From the NCBI RefSeq assembly GCF_003115775.1, contig NZ_QEES01000007.1:87424-151423 (forward strand): a stretch of 64,000 nucleotides of DNA. The letters are read 5' to 3'. This document shows positions 49,009 through 57,002 of the stretch, one piece after another. Positions within the stretch are counted from its first letter, which is position 1; every line of letters begins with the position of its first letter. The notes below the pieces were generated by a model, which saw only the letters and a list, made by a program, of their open reading frames with translations, was not told the DNA's origin and searched no databases. A program made the translations under genes and the position numbers. This stretch comes from Cellulomonas sp. WB94 (lineage in GTDB: Bacteria > Actinomycetota > Actinomycetes > Actinomycetales > Cellulomonadaceae).

Positions 49009-50324
49009 GGAGTCTCGTGCACGCCCTGCTTCGCTTCCCGGTACTCACACCGGTGGTCCTCGGCACGGCCTTCGCCCTCGCCGCCATGACCGTGATCCTG
49101 CTGGCCGCTCGACGGACGACCCGATGGCCGGCGCTCGCCGCCGCCGGCGTCGTCGGTGGGGCCATGGTCGGCGTTCTCGCGCTGTGGCTCGTGGAGGGCG
49201 TTGCGGACGTGTTCGGTCCTGCGCTCGGCTGGTCGACGCGCGCCTGGGTCGTCGGGTGCTGTGCCGCGCTCGGCCTCGCCGGGATGAACTGGCGACGCTC
49301 GACCGTGCGACGGAAGGTCGGGGCGGTGCTCGGATCTCTCGTCCTCGTGGCGGCCTCGGTCCTCGGTGTGAACGCGCTGTACGGCCTCAACCCGACGGTG
49401 GGCTCCCTGGTCGGTGTGGCCACCGTCGACCAGCTCACGTTGCCCGCTCCGGTCACCTCGCCCGGTACCGGCGCAGCCACCGCGACCGCTGCCGCGGGCC
49501 CGCTGTGGCAGATCTGGACCGCGCCGGCCGGCATGCCGTCCGTCGGCACCACCGGTACCCAGTCGATCCCGAGCACGGTCTCGGGCTTCACCGCCCGGGC
49601 GGCCGGCATCTACCTCCCACCGGCCGCGTTGACCGCGCACCCGCCGACACTGCCCCTCGTCGTCCTGCTCATGGGCCAGCCGGGGAACCCCGATCCCCAG
49701 TACGTCGCCGCGGTCCTCGACCGGTACGCCGCCGCGCACCAGGGCCTTGCGCCGATCGTCGTCGTCGCCGACCAGCTGGGAGACCCGACGAAGGACACTC
49801 TCTGCCTCGACACGGCGCAGTTCGGCAAGGTGGAGAGCTACGTCAACGAGGACGTCCTGCCGTGGGCGCACGCGCATCTGAACGTCATGACCGACAGGGC
49901 GCACACGACGATCGCCGGCTACTCCAACGGTGGCCAGTGCGCCATCTCGTTCGTTGCCAAGTACCCCGACCTGTGGGGCAACGTCCTCGACATCTCTGGA
50001 GAGGAGTACCCCGGGGCCGACCACGCCGCGGAAGTGCTCAAGGACATCTTCACGGGCGACCAGAAGGCGTACGACGCGCAGAAGCCCACCGTCATCCTGG
50101 GCCAGCACTCGTACCCGGACACGGTCGGGATCTTCACCGTGTCGACCAACGACCCGGCGTACATGCCGGGCGCCAAGCGCGTGGCTGCAGCCGCCAAGGC
50201 CGCAGGGATCCAGGTCACGTACTTCGAGGTCCCGAACGGCGGCCACGTGATCGGTGCACTCAACGGTGGCCTCGAGGAGGGCTTCGCCGTGCTCTACCCG
50301 CGGCTCGGGCTGAGCCAGCAGTAG
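49005..50324 (+). CDS. Membrane-anchored alpha/beta-hydrolase (esterase), partner of the MprF-like gene
   Basis: The 439-residue protein has four N-terminal helices (to about 125) and an alpha/beta-hydrolase domain of the FrmB/mycolyltransferase type (about 195-435). It has the nucleophile motif GYSNGGQC and a late histidine in NGGHVIGAL. The hydrolase is expected outside the membrane. In Enterococcus faecium an esterase (AhyD) beside an aminoacyl-PG synthase removes the amino acid again, so this pair may be a synthesis/hydrolysis couple. It overlaps the preceding gene (ATGA). The substrate is inferred from context only. Confidence 0.82.
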   Translation: MRSLVHALLRFPVLTPVVLGTAFALAAMTVILLAARRTTRWPALAAAGVVGGAMVGVLALWLVEGVADVFGPALGWSTRAWVVGCCAALGLAGMNWRRSTVRRKVGAVLGSLVLVAASVLGVNALYGLNPTVGSLVGVATVDQLTLPAPVTSPGTGAATATAAAGPLWQIWTAPAGMPSVGTTGTQSIPSTVSGFTARAAGIYLPPAALTAHPPTLPLVVLLMGQPGNPDPQYVAAVLDRYAAAHQGLAPIVVVADQLGDPTKDTLCLDTAQFGKVESYVNEDVLPWAHAHLNVMTDRAHTTIAGYSNGGQCAISFVAKYPDLWGNVLDISGEEYPGADHAAEVLKDIFTGDQKAYDAQKPTVILGQHSYPDTVGIFTVSTNDPAYMPGAKRVAAAAKAAGIQVTYFEVPNGGHVIGALNGGLEEGFAVLYPRLGLSQQ

Positions 50325-50346
50325 CGACGCGCGACGGTGGCCGGCG

Positions 50347-51189
50347 TCAGCGTGCGATGGCAGGCCCAGCCAGCACGAGCACGACGACGCACACGACGGC
50401 CACTGCCATCGCCGCCGTGAAGGGCAACCGGCTGCGCGGGTCCGCGCGCGAGGCGACCGCGCCGACGCCCGCCAGCGCCAGGGCTGCTCCCCCGCCGACC
50501 CACGCGGCCGGCGACGGCGGACCGGCGGGGGCCAGGACCACGAGGACCACGGCCGCCACGAGCGCGCCGAGGGCCATGAGGGTGGTCCGGGCTCGGCCCA
50601 GCCGGTGCGGCAGCCCGCTGACCCCCGTGGCCGCATCGTCCTCGAGGTCGGGCAGCACGTTGGCGGCGTGCGCGCCGAAACCGAGCAGCGACGCCCCGGC
50701 GGTCGCCCACCAGGCCGCGACCGGGCGCCCGGGCTGGGCGAGGGTGACGAACTGGACCAGGAGCCCGAACGACACCGCGTACGGCAGCCATGACAGCACC
50801 GTGCGCTTGAGCACCAGGTTGTAGGCCCACGCGCTCGCCACCGCGAGCAGGTGCACGACGCCTGGCAGCCATCCCGTCGCGAGGGACATCGGCACGCACG
50901 CGGCCACGGCCACGGCGGCCGCGGTGCGGAGCTCTCTCGCACTGAGCAGCCCGGCGACCACAGGCTTCCCCGCGCGTGCCACCGCGAGGTCGCGGGCGGC
51001 GTCCAGCCAGTCGTTCGACCAGCCGACCGACAGCTGGCCGGCGAGGACCGCGGCGGCGACGAGCAGTGTTGTCGCCGGCTCAGCGCCGACTCCCGCAGCG
51101 AGGGCCGCTGCCAGTCCGGTGACGACGACGGTGGGACCTGGGTGGAATGCCAGCACGAGGCCGCGCACGGCTCGCCACGACCACCACAT
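50347..51189 (-). CDS. UbiA-family prenyltransferase
   Basis: The 280-residue protein has about eight helices and the two Asp-rich motifs of UbiA enzymes: NDWLDAARD near 59-67 (NDxxDxxxD) and PDLEDDAATG near 179-188. These bind prenyl diphosphate through magnesium. It is divergent from a type III polyketide synthase operon encoding a methyltransferase and an FAD hydroxylase. That set matches the agq cluster for prenylated alkyl-methoxyhydroquinones of Actinoplanes missouriensis. Prenylation of the polyketide is therefore likely. ATG 51189 is the start. Confidence 0.87.
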   Translation of the reverse strand: MWWSWRAVRGLVLAFHPGPTVVVTGLAAALAAGVGAEPATTLLVAAAVLAGQLSVGWSNDWLDAARDLAVARAGKPVVAGLLSARELRTAAAVAVAACVPMSLATGWLPGVVHLLAVASAWAYNLVLKRTVLSWLPYAVSFGLLVQFVTLAQPGRPVAAWWATAGASLLGFGAHAANVLPDLEDDAATGVSGLPHRLGRARTTLMALGALVAAVVLVVLAPAGPPSPAAWVGGGAALALAGVGAVASRADPRSRLPFTAAMAVAVVCVVVLVLAGPAIAR

Positions 51190-51222
51190 CCGCCGCTCCC
51201 GTCATCGACACCCGGCGGCTGA

Positions 51223-51245
51223 GGTTAGCAATACCTGTGCTGACC
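51223..51245. promoter_or_regulatory. Imperfect inverted repeat in the UbiA/PKS divergent gap
   Basis: GGTTAGC (51223-51229) and GCTGACC (51239-51245) are inverted arms with one mismatch and a 9-nt spacer, in the 81-bp gap between the divergent starts. The site is suitable for joint control of the cluster. Confidence 0.35.
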
Positions 51246-51270
51246 GCCGACGGCATGACACGATGCCGAG

Positions 51271-52356
51271 ATGTCGCATCTGGTGACCGTCGCTCCCGTC
51301 CTCCCCGAGCACCGCTATGACCAGTCAGAGATCACGGCGACGATCGGGCCGCTCCTGACGTCGAACCCTGCGCGGCGGGCGGTGCTCGACCGCTTCCACG
51401 CCGCGAGCGGCGTCAGCACCCGTCATCTGGCGCTGCCGCTCGAGAAGTACGCGGGCCTGACGTCGTTCGACCAGACCAACGACCTGTTCGTGGCGATCGG
51501 CTCGGAGCTTGCCGAGCGGGCGGTCAGCCAGGCGCTCGCGAGCGCAGGTCTGGCGCCCGCCGACGTCGACTTCGTGCTCTTCACCTCGGTGACCGGGGTC
51601 TCCGCGCCGTCGATCGACGCCCTGCTCGTCGGCCGACTGGGCCTGCGACCGGACGTGAAGCGGCTGCCGTCCTTCGGCCTGGGCTGCGTCGGCGGCGCGG
51701 CAGGCATCGCTCGCGTCCACGACTACCTGGTCGGCCATCCACGGGACGTGGCCGTGCTCGTGTCGGTCGAGCTGTGCTCGCTCACCGTTCAGCACGGTGA
51801 CGACTCGACGGCGAACCTCGTCTCGAGCGGAATCTTCGGGGACGGCGCCGCCGCCGTGGTCATGGTCGGCGACGAGCGTGCGGCCTCGATGGACGCGAGG
51901 GGCCTCCAGCTGGTCGGGACGCGCAGCGTGATCTACCCGGACTCCACCGGAGCCCTCGGCTGGGACATCGGCGGCAGCGGCTTCCGGATCGTCCTCGGTG
52001 CGGGCCTCGCCGACGTCGTCGAGCAGCACATCGGCGACGACGTCCAGGCGCTGCTCGCTCAGCACGGAGCCGTGCCGGCCGACGTCACGACCTGGATTGC
52101 CCACGCCGGCGGGCCTCGCATCCTGGAGGCCGCCGAGCACGCGCTGTCCCTGCCCCCGGCCGCGTTCGCCCGCAGTCGTGCGTCCCTCGCGCGGGTCGGC
52201 AACCTGTCGTCCGCATCGGTGCTGCACATCCTGGCTGACGTCCTTGCCGACGCGAGCCCGGCGCCCGGCGAGCTCGCGGTGCTCTTCGCGTTCGGGCCGG
52301 GCGTCAGCGCCGAGGTCGTGCTGCTGCGCCGGCCGGCCACCGGAGTCCGGCCGTGA
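51271..52356 (+). CDS. Type III polyketide synthase
   Basis: Type III PKSs condense acyl-CoA starters with malonyl-CoA. The 361-residue protein has the catalytic triad C139 (FGLGCVGGAAG), H278 (WIAHAGGPRIL) and N311 (RVGNLSSASVL). The C-terminal cofactor loop reads LFAFGPGVSAEVVLL, the counterpart of the chalcone-synthase GFGPG loop. Together with the downstream methyltransferase and hydroxylase it resembles SrsA/AgqA, which make alkylresorcinols from long-chain acyl groups. It starts at ATG 51271; its stop overlaps the next start (GTGA). Confidence 0.92.
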   Translation: MSHLVTVAPVLPEHRYDQSEITATIGPLLTSNPARRAVLDRFHAASGVSTRHLALPLEKYAGLTSFDQTNDLFVAIGSELAERAVSQALASAGLAPADVDFVLFTSVTGVSAPSIDALLVGRLGLRPDVKRLPSFGLGCVGGAAGIARVHDYLVGHPRDVAVLVSVELCSLTVQHGDDSTANLVSSGIFGDGAAAVVMVGDERAASMDARGLQLVGTRSVIYPDSTGALGWDIGGSGFRIVLGAGLADVVEQHIGDDVQALLAQHGAVPADVTTWIAHAGGPRILEAAEHALSLPPAAFARSRASLARVGNLSSASVLHILADVLADASPAPGELAVLFAFGPGVSAEVVLLRRPATGVRP

Positions 52357-52913
52357 CCGTCACCCTCTACCTCGTCCTGCTCGGCGCTGTCGCGGTCGAG
52401 CGCCTCGCCGAGCTGGTCGTGTCGGCCCGGAACGCGCGCTGGTCGTTCGCTCGCGGAGGCACCGAGCACGGTCGAGGGCACTTTCCGGCGATGGTCACGC
52501 TGCACACGGCTCTGCTCATCGGCTGCGCCGCCGAGGTGGTGCTCGCCGACCGACCGTTCCTGCCAGCCCTCGGCTGGGTCGCCCTGGTTGCTGCGCTGGC
52601 CAGCCAGGTGCTGCGGTGGTGGTGCATCGCCGTGCTCGGGCCGCGCTGGAACACCCGGGTGATCACCGTGCCGGGGCTGCCCCTCGTGAGCTCGGGGCCG
52701 TACCGGTGGCTGCGGCACCCCAACTACGTCGCCGTCGTCGTCGAGGGCTTTGCGCTGCCCCTCGTCCACACCGCGTGGGTGACCGCCCTCGTGTTCACGG
52801 TGCTCAACGCGGTGCTCCTGGGCTGGTTCCGCATCCCCGCCGAGGAGCGCGCGCTCGGGTTGGCGCCGCGCAGCGTCGAGCACCCCGCGACGACCGCGGG
52901 CGGACCTGCATGA
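52353..52913 (+). CDS. Isoprenylcysteine carboxyl methyltransferase (ICMT)-family membrane methyltransferase
   Basis: The 186-residue protein has four or five helices and the ICMT motif GPYRWLRHPNYVAVVVEGFALPL near 110-132, with the RHPxY signature for S-adenosylmethionine binding. In the srs and agq clusters a comparable membrane methyltransferase O-methylates the phenolic lipid. GTG start 52353 overlaps the PKS stop and its own stop overlaps the hydroxylase start, so the three genes form one operon. The substrate is inferred from this order. Confidence 0.87.
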   Translation: MTVTLYLVLLGAVAVERLAELVVSARNARWSFARGGTEHGRGHFPAMVTLHTALLIGCAAEVVLADRPFLPALGWVALVAALASQVLRWWCIAVLGPRWNTRVITVPGLPLVSSGPYRWLRHPNYVAVVVEGFALPLVHTAWVTALVFTVLNAVLLGWFRIPAEERALGLAPRSVEHPATTAGGPA

Positions 52914-53953
52914 GCGTCCGCCTGGATGCGGACGTCCTCGTGATCGGCGGTGGCCCGGTCGGGCTCGCCGCAGCGATCGAGGCGCGACTCGTCGGCTTGA
53001 GCGTCATCGTCGTCGAGCCACGCACCGCACCGATCGACAAGGCGTGCGGCGAGGGGCTCATGCCGGGCGCGATTGCGGCCCTCGACCGGCTGGGGGTCGA
53101 CCCGCCGGGACACCGCATCGTCGGGATCAGCTACCGCAACCGTCACCAGCACGCCGAGCACGAGTTCAGCGCGGGGTTCGGCCGGGGCGTGCGGCGCACC
53201 GCGCTGCACACGACCATGCTCGAGCGGGCCCTCGAGCTCGGGGTCGAGCAGGTGACCGGGCGGATCGGCACGGTGACCGACAGCCCGGGGATGGTCGAGG
53301 CGGCCGGGCTGAGGGCCCGATGGCTGCTCGCGTGCGACGGGTTGCACTCGACGGTCCGGCGTCGGACCGGCCTCCAGGTGCCCGCAGACCACTCGGGACG
53401 ACTCCAGGTGCCGTCCCGCTACGGGCTGCGTCGCCACTTCGTGGTCCCGGCGTGGACCGACTTCGTCGAGGTCTACTGGGGCAGGCACGCCGAGGCGTAC
53501 GTCACTCCGGTGGCCGAGGACCTCGTCGGGATCGCGCTGCTCGGGCCGCGGTCGGTGGACTATGACGCGGCGCTGACCGAGTTCCCTGAGCTCGTCGAGC
53601 ACCTCGCGGGGGCTCGGCCCGCCGGGCCGGTGCGCGGGGCAGGGCCCCTGCGTCAACGGAGCGTGCGGCGCACGATCGGCAACATCCGCCTGGTCGGTGA
53701 CGCGTCGGGCTATGTCGACGCCTTGACGGGCGAGGGCCTGCGCGTCGGGTTCGCCCAGGCGGCGGCGGCGATCGCCTACCTCGACGACCCGGCCGGCTAC
53801 GAGCGCGCCTGGGCCCACGTGACCCGGGACTACTGGCTCCTGACGACCGGGCTGCTGGCGTGGGCCTCGTCACCGGCCCGGGGTGCGATCGTCCCGTTCG
53901 CTCACCGCGCACCGGCGGTCTTCGGCAGGGTCGTGAACGCGATCGCCGGCTGA
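52910..53953 (+). CDS. FAD-dependent hydroxylase of the phenolic-lipid cluster
   Basis: The 347-residue flavoprotein has the dinucleotide motif DVLVIGGGPVGLAAAIEARLVGL (about 7-29), an RTALHTTMLERAL segment, the second FAD motif VGDASGYVDALTGEGLRVGFAQA (about 261-283) and a C-terminal helical part. It resembles SrsC/AgqC monooxygenases, which oxidise methylated alkylresorcinol to a quinone or hydroquinone. ATG 52910 overlaps the methyltransferase stop. It converges on the kinase-like gene. Confidence 0.88.
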   Translation: MSVRLDADVLVIGGGPVGLAAAIEARLVGLSVIVVEPRTAPIDKACGEGLMPGAIAALDRLGVDPPGHRIVGISYRNRHQHAEHEFSAGFGRGVRRTALHTTMLERALELGVEQVTGRIGTVTDSPGMVEAAGLRARWLLACDGLHSTVRRRTGLQVPADHSGRLQVPSRYGLRRHFVVPAWTDFVEVYWGRHAEAYVTPVAEDLVGIALLGPRSVDYDAALTEFPELVEHLAGARPAGPVRGAGPLRQRSVRRTIGNIRLVGDASGYVDALTGEGLRVGFAQAAAAIAYLDDPAGYERAWAHVTRDYWLLTTGLLAWASSPARGAIVPFAHRAPAVFGRVVNAIAG

Positions 53954-53991
53954 CCTCGGGCGCCTGTGTCCGACGCGGCGAGCCGCCTCCC

Positions 53992-54621
53992 TCAGCGATC
54001 GAGCAGGAGCGCCGGATGACGCGGGTCGTCCACGCGAACCACGACGTCGGCGCTGCGTTCAGGCACGACCTCGTCCGCGTACCTGCTGAAGGCCGGGAGG
54101 GTCCACCGCTCGTCCTGCGGCGTGCTGCGGGCGAGAGTCTCGGCCCGCACCGACAGATGCACCGTCAGGTCCAGCGGGAGCCCGCGCCCGAGCAGCAGGC
54201 TGCCGTCGAGCAGGAGGATCGCGCCCGGCGCTGCCTGCTCGTGCGGCGCGCGGGTCGCTCGCTCGCGCGCCGCGTCCCAGAAGGACGCCACGTACCTCCC
54301 GGTGCCGTCCGGGCCGAAGCCGTCGAGCAGCTCGCGCGACAGCGCGCCGACATCGAGCCGATCGGTGTAGAACGCGTCGGCGTCGAGGCGACCGTGCTCC
54401 CAGCGCAGCGACGCGGGCCGGAGGAAGTCGTCCGCGCTCGCTCGGACGACGGGCCGCCCGAGGGCCCGCAGCGGAGCCACGAGCGCATCGGCGAGGTCTC
54501 CGGGTCGAGTCGGGGGCGGGCCGTCGACAGCGAGCCGCCACCGCCGACCGGCGTCGAGCTGCAGCACGAGGGCGACGACGTGCTCGACGAGAGCGGCGGT
54601 GGAGAGCGGCTGGAAGCGCAC
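53992..54621 (-). CDS. Uridine kinase-like protein with degenerate P-loop
   Basis: The 209-residue protein has the fold pattern of uridine kinase-related P-loop proteins: LAVDGPPPTRPGDLADAL in place of the Walker A loop, ASADDFLRPASLRWEHG, LDGSLLLGRGLPLDLTVHLSV, and SRYADEVVPERSADVVVRVDDP. The loop lacks the invariant lysine (GPPPTRPGD), so kinase activity is doubtful. The GTG at 54621 is preferred: VRFQPLS begins the conserved part and a putative operator lies just upstream. The longer frame to 54723 would cover that operator and the sqr promoter region. Function is unknown. Confidence 0.68.
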   Translation of the reverse strand: MRFQPLSTAALVEHVVALVLQLDAGRRWRLAVDGPPPTRPGDLADALVAPLRALGRPVVRASADDFLRPASLRWEHGRLDADAFYTDRLDVGALSRELLDGFGPDGTGRYVASFWDAARERATRAPHEQAAPGAILLLDGSLLLGRGLPLDLTVHLSVRAETLARSTPQDERWTLPAFSRYADEVVPERSADVVVRVDDPRHPALLLDR

Positions 54622-54652
54622 CGAGCCAGTCTGGCCGACCGGCCCGCACAGA

Positions 54653-54666
54653 TACCCCACGGGGTA
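54653..54666. promoter_or_regulatory. CsoR/CstR-like operator upstream of sqr
   Basis: TACCCC (54653-54658) and GGGGTA (54661-54666) are perfect 6-bp inverted arms separated by AC. This is the G/C-tract inverted repeat characteristic of CsoR/RcnR/CstR-family repressors. It sits 90-103 bases before the sqr start. CstR-type members sense persulfides and control sulfide oxidation genes. No such regulator is encoded in the window. Confidence 0.6.
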
Positions 54667-54755
54667 CCCAGGACCTAGGTCACTCGATCTGTCGCCACGG
54701 CTCCGTACCGTGAAGTTGATCACTGAGGATCACACGCCACACGAAGGAGTGAGCC

Positions 54756-56024
54756 GTGCAGAAGCGACTGCTGGTGCTCGGCGCGGGCACAGCCGGGACG
54801 ATGATTGCCAACAAGCTGCGGCGCCGGCTCGACGTCGGCACGTGGGACATCACGATCGTCGACCGCGACGACGTCCACCCGTATCAGCCCGGCTACCTGT
54901 TCCTCCCGTTCGGGACGTACTCCCCGAAGCAGGTCACGCGTTCCCGGCACAGGTTCCTGCCGGACCACGTCGACTTCGTGATCGGCGAGGTCGACGTGAT
55001 CGACCCCGCTGCCAGCAAGGTCACGCTGGTCGGCGGACGTGAGCTCCCGTACGACTACCTGGTCATCGCGTCCGGCACGTCGCCGCGACCCGACCAGACC
55101 CCCGGCATGCTCGGTGCCGAGTGGCGTCGCAGCATCTTCGACTTCTTCACGCTCGACGGCTCGATGGCACTGGCCGAGGCACTGCGGCACTTCGACCACG
55201 GCCGGCTCGTCGTCCACATCGCCGACATGCCCATCAAGTGCCCGGTCGCGCCGCTCGAGTTCACGTTCCTCGCCGACGCGTGGCTGCGCAAGCAGGGGCT
55301 GCGCGACCGCGTCGAGCTCGTCTACGTGACGCCGCTGCCCGGCGCGTTCACCAAGCCGATCGCGTCCGAGCGCCTCGGCTCGATGCTCGACGACCGCAAG
55401 ATCGTCGTGGAGGCCGACTTCCTCGTCGAGCACATCGACCCCGAGACCAAGACCCTCGTCTCCTACGACGAGCGCGAGATCCCCTTCGACCTGCTCGTCA
55501 CCATCCCGATCAACATGGGCGCCGACTTCGTCGCCCGGTCGGGGCTCGGCGACGAGCTCAACTATGTCGCCGTCGACAAGCACACCCTGCTGTCGAAGGT
55601 GTGGCCGAACATCTTCGCGGTCGGCGACGCGAGCGACATCCCGGCCTCGAAGGCGGGATCGGTCGCTCACTTCGCGGTCGACATCTTCGTCGACAACTTC
55701 CTCGAGCACGTCGCCGGGAAGCCGATGACCGGGTCGTTCGACGGCCACGCCAACTGCTTCATCGAGTCCGGCGACGGCAAGGGTCTGCTCATCGACTTCA
55801 ACTACGACACCGAGCCACTGCCCGGCTCGTACCCCGTGCCGTACATCGGACCGATGAAGCTCCTCAAGGAGACCCGCGCCAACCACCTCGGCAAGCTCGC
55901 GTTCCGCTGGATCTACTGGAACATCCTGCTGCCGGGCCGCCGGATGCCCGTGCCCACGCTCATGTCGATGGCCGGCAAGACCGTGCCGACCACGACGTCG
56001 TCCACCCCGTCACCCACGGACTAG
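54756..56024 (+). CDS. sqr: Sulfide:quinone oxidoreductase
   Basis: SQR oxidises sulfide at the membrane and passes electrons to quinone, leaving polysulfide or persulfide. The 422-residue flavoprotein has the FAD motif LLVLGAGTAGTMIANKL (5-21), HPYQPGYLFLPFG (41-53), a second FAD motif NIFAVGDASDIPASKAGSVAHF (285-306), and an amphipathic C-terminus with FRWIYWNILLPG suited to membrane contact. Redox cysteines are C162 (IKCPVAP) and C334. GTG 54756 follows AAGGAG. It is followed 12 bases later by a DsrC-like and then a DsrE-like gene. Confidence 0.88.
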   Translation: MQKRLLVLGAGTAGTMIANKLRRRLDVGTWDITIVDRDDVHPYQPGYLFLPFGTYSPKQVTRSRHRFLPDHVDFVIGEVDVIDPAASKVTLVGGRELPYDYLVIASGTSPRPDQTPGMLGAEWRRSIFDFFTLDGSMALAEALRHFDHGRLVVHIADMPIKCPVAPLEFTFLADAWLRKQGLRDRVELVYVTPLPGAFTKPIASERLGSMLDDRKIVVEADFLVEHIDPETKTLVSYDEREIPFDLLVTIPINMGADFVARSGLGDELNYVAVDKHTLLSKVWPNIFAVGDASDIPASKAGSVAHFAVDIFVDNFLEHVAGKPMTGSFDGHANCFIESGDGKGLLIDFNYDTEPLPGSYPVPYIGPMKLLKETRANHLGKLAFRWIYWNILLPGRRMPVPTLMSMAGKTVPTTTSSTPSPTD

Positions 56025-56036
56025 AAGGAGACCACC

Positions 56037-56351
56037 ATGCCCGTCACCACGCTCGCCGGCCACCAGATCCACGTCGATGCCGAGGGGTTCCTCACCGACC
56101 CCGCCGAGTGGGACGAGGACCTCGCCCGCGTCCTCGCCGAGCAGATCGGCCTGACCCTCACCGACGAGCACATGGCGGCGGTCCGGTTCCTGCGCGCCGA
56201 CTTCGCCACGCAGGGCGAGACCGCGACGCTGCGCCGCATCTCGACCGTCGGAGGCATCCCCATCAAGCAGCTGTTCGCTCTGTTCCCGCAGAAGCCCGCC
56301 AAGAAGATCGCCTACGTCGCCGGCCTGCCCAAGCCGCACGGCTGCGTCTGA
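56037..56351 (+). CDS. DsrC/TusE-family sulfur relay protein
   Basis: DsrC-family proteins carry persulfide or trisulfide sulfur on C-terminal cysteines. The 104-residue protein has the family core (DAEGFLTDPAEWDEDLARVLAEQIGL, EHMAAVRFLRADF, GGIPIKQLFALFPQKPAKKIAYVAGLPKPHGCV). The penultimate Cys103 is present, but the second cysteine expected eleven residues earlier is Ala92, so it is of the single-cysteine, TusE-like type. It likely accepts sulfur from SQR or the DsrE-like partner. An AAGGAG site precedes ATG 56037. Confidence 0.9.
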   Translation: MPVTTLAGHQIHVDAEGFLTDPAEWDEDLARVLAEQIGLTLTDEHMAAVRFLRADFATQGETATLRRISTVGGIPIKQLFALFPQKPAKKIAYVAGLPKPHGCV

Positions 56352-56393
56352 CCGTCCCGACGAGAACTCCCGACGAGAACCGAGGAACCCGCC

Positions 56394-56912
56394 ATGACCA
56401 CCATCCCTGACACCGCACCCGCCGTCGTCCCCAACTTCGACACCGACGCCGGTGCCGGTCGCAAGCTCGCCATCATCTGTTCCAAGGGCAGCCTGGACAT
56501 GGCCTACCCCGGCCTCATCCTCGCGAACGCTGCCCTCGGCGAAGGCGTCGAGGTCCACATGTTCTTCACGTTCTGGGGCTTCGACATGATCAACAAGAAG
56601 ACCATGGGCGACCTGAAGTTCACCATGCTGGGGAACACCGCGACCCACATGCCCCAGGGCCTCGGTGGCCTGCCTGGCATGACGGGCATGGCGACGTCGA
56701 GGCTCAAGAAGTCGATCGCCGACCTCGACGTCCCCGAGGTGCCCGAGTTCCTCGAGCAGATCGTCGCGTCCGGCGGCCACCTGTGGGCGTGCCGCATGTC
56801 GGCCGACATGAACAAGCTGACCGAGGCGGACCTCTACGACGACGTCGAGGGCATCATCAGCGCGACCGACTTCATCGAGCTGACGGACGGTGCCCAGCTG
56901 CTCTTCATCTGA
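56394..56912 (+). CDS. DsrE2-like sulfurtransferase (DsrE/DsrF/DrsH family)
   Basis: The 172-residue protein has the DsrE fold: KLAIICSKGSLDMAYPGLILANAALGEGVEVHMFFTFWGFDMI with Cys29, then HLWACRMSADM with Cys133, the conserved sulfur-carrying position of DsrE2-type proteins. A Met/Gly-rich loop (GLGGLPGMTGMATSRLKK) lies between. DsrE2 proteins are found in sulfide and thiosulfate oxidisers next to TusA or DsrC. Here, with sqr and a DsrC-like protein, it suggests cytoplasmic trafficking of SQR-derived sulfur. No TusA or rhodanese is adjacent. Confidence 0.88.
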   Translation: MTTIPDTAPAVVPNFDTDAGAGRKLAIICSKGSLDMAYPGLILANAALGEGVEVHMFFTFWGFDMINKKTMGDLKFTMLGNTATHMPQGLGGLPGMTGMATSRLKKSIADLDVPEVPEFLEQIVASGGHLWACRMSADMNKLTEADLYDDVEGIISATDFIELTDGAQLLFI

Positions 56913-57002
56913 TCCGGGGGAGGTGACAGCGCCCGCATCCCGAGGGAACCTGGAGCTGCGCCACTTACCGGCGCGCCAGTCTCGGAGGGAGGCGGGTCTG
57001 TC

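Noticed and set aside
54622..54723. Longer N-terminus for the uridine kinase-like gene (ATG at 54723)
   Set aside because: The extra residues look unconserved and would cover the TACCCC-AC-GGGGTA site and the sqr promoter area; GTG 54621 starts the conserved part.
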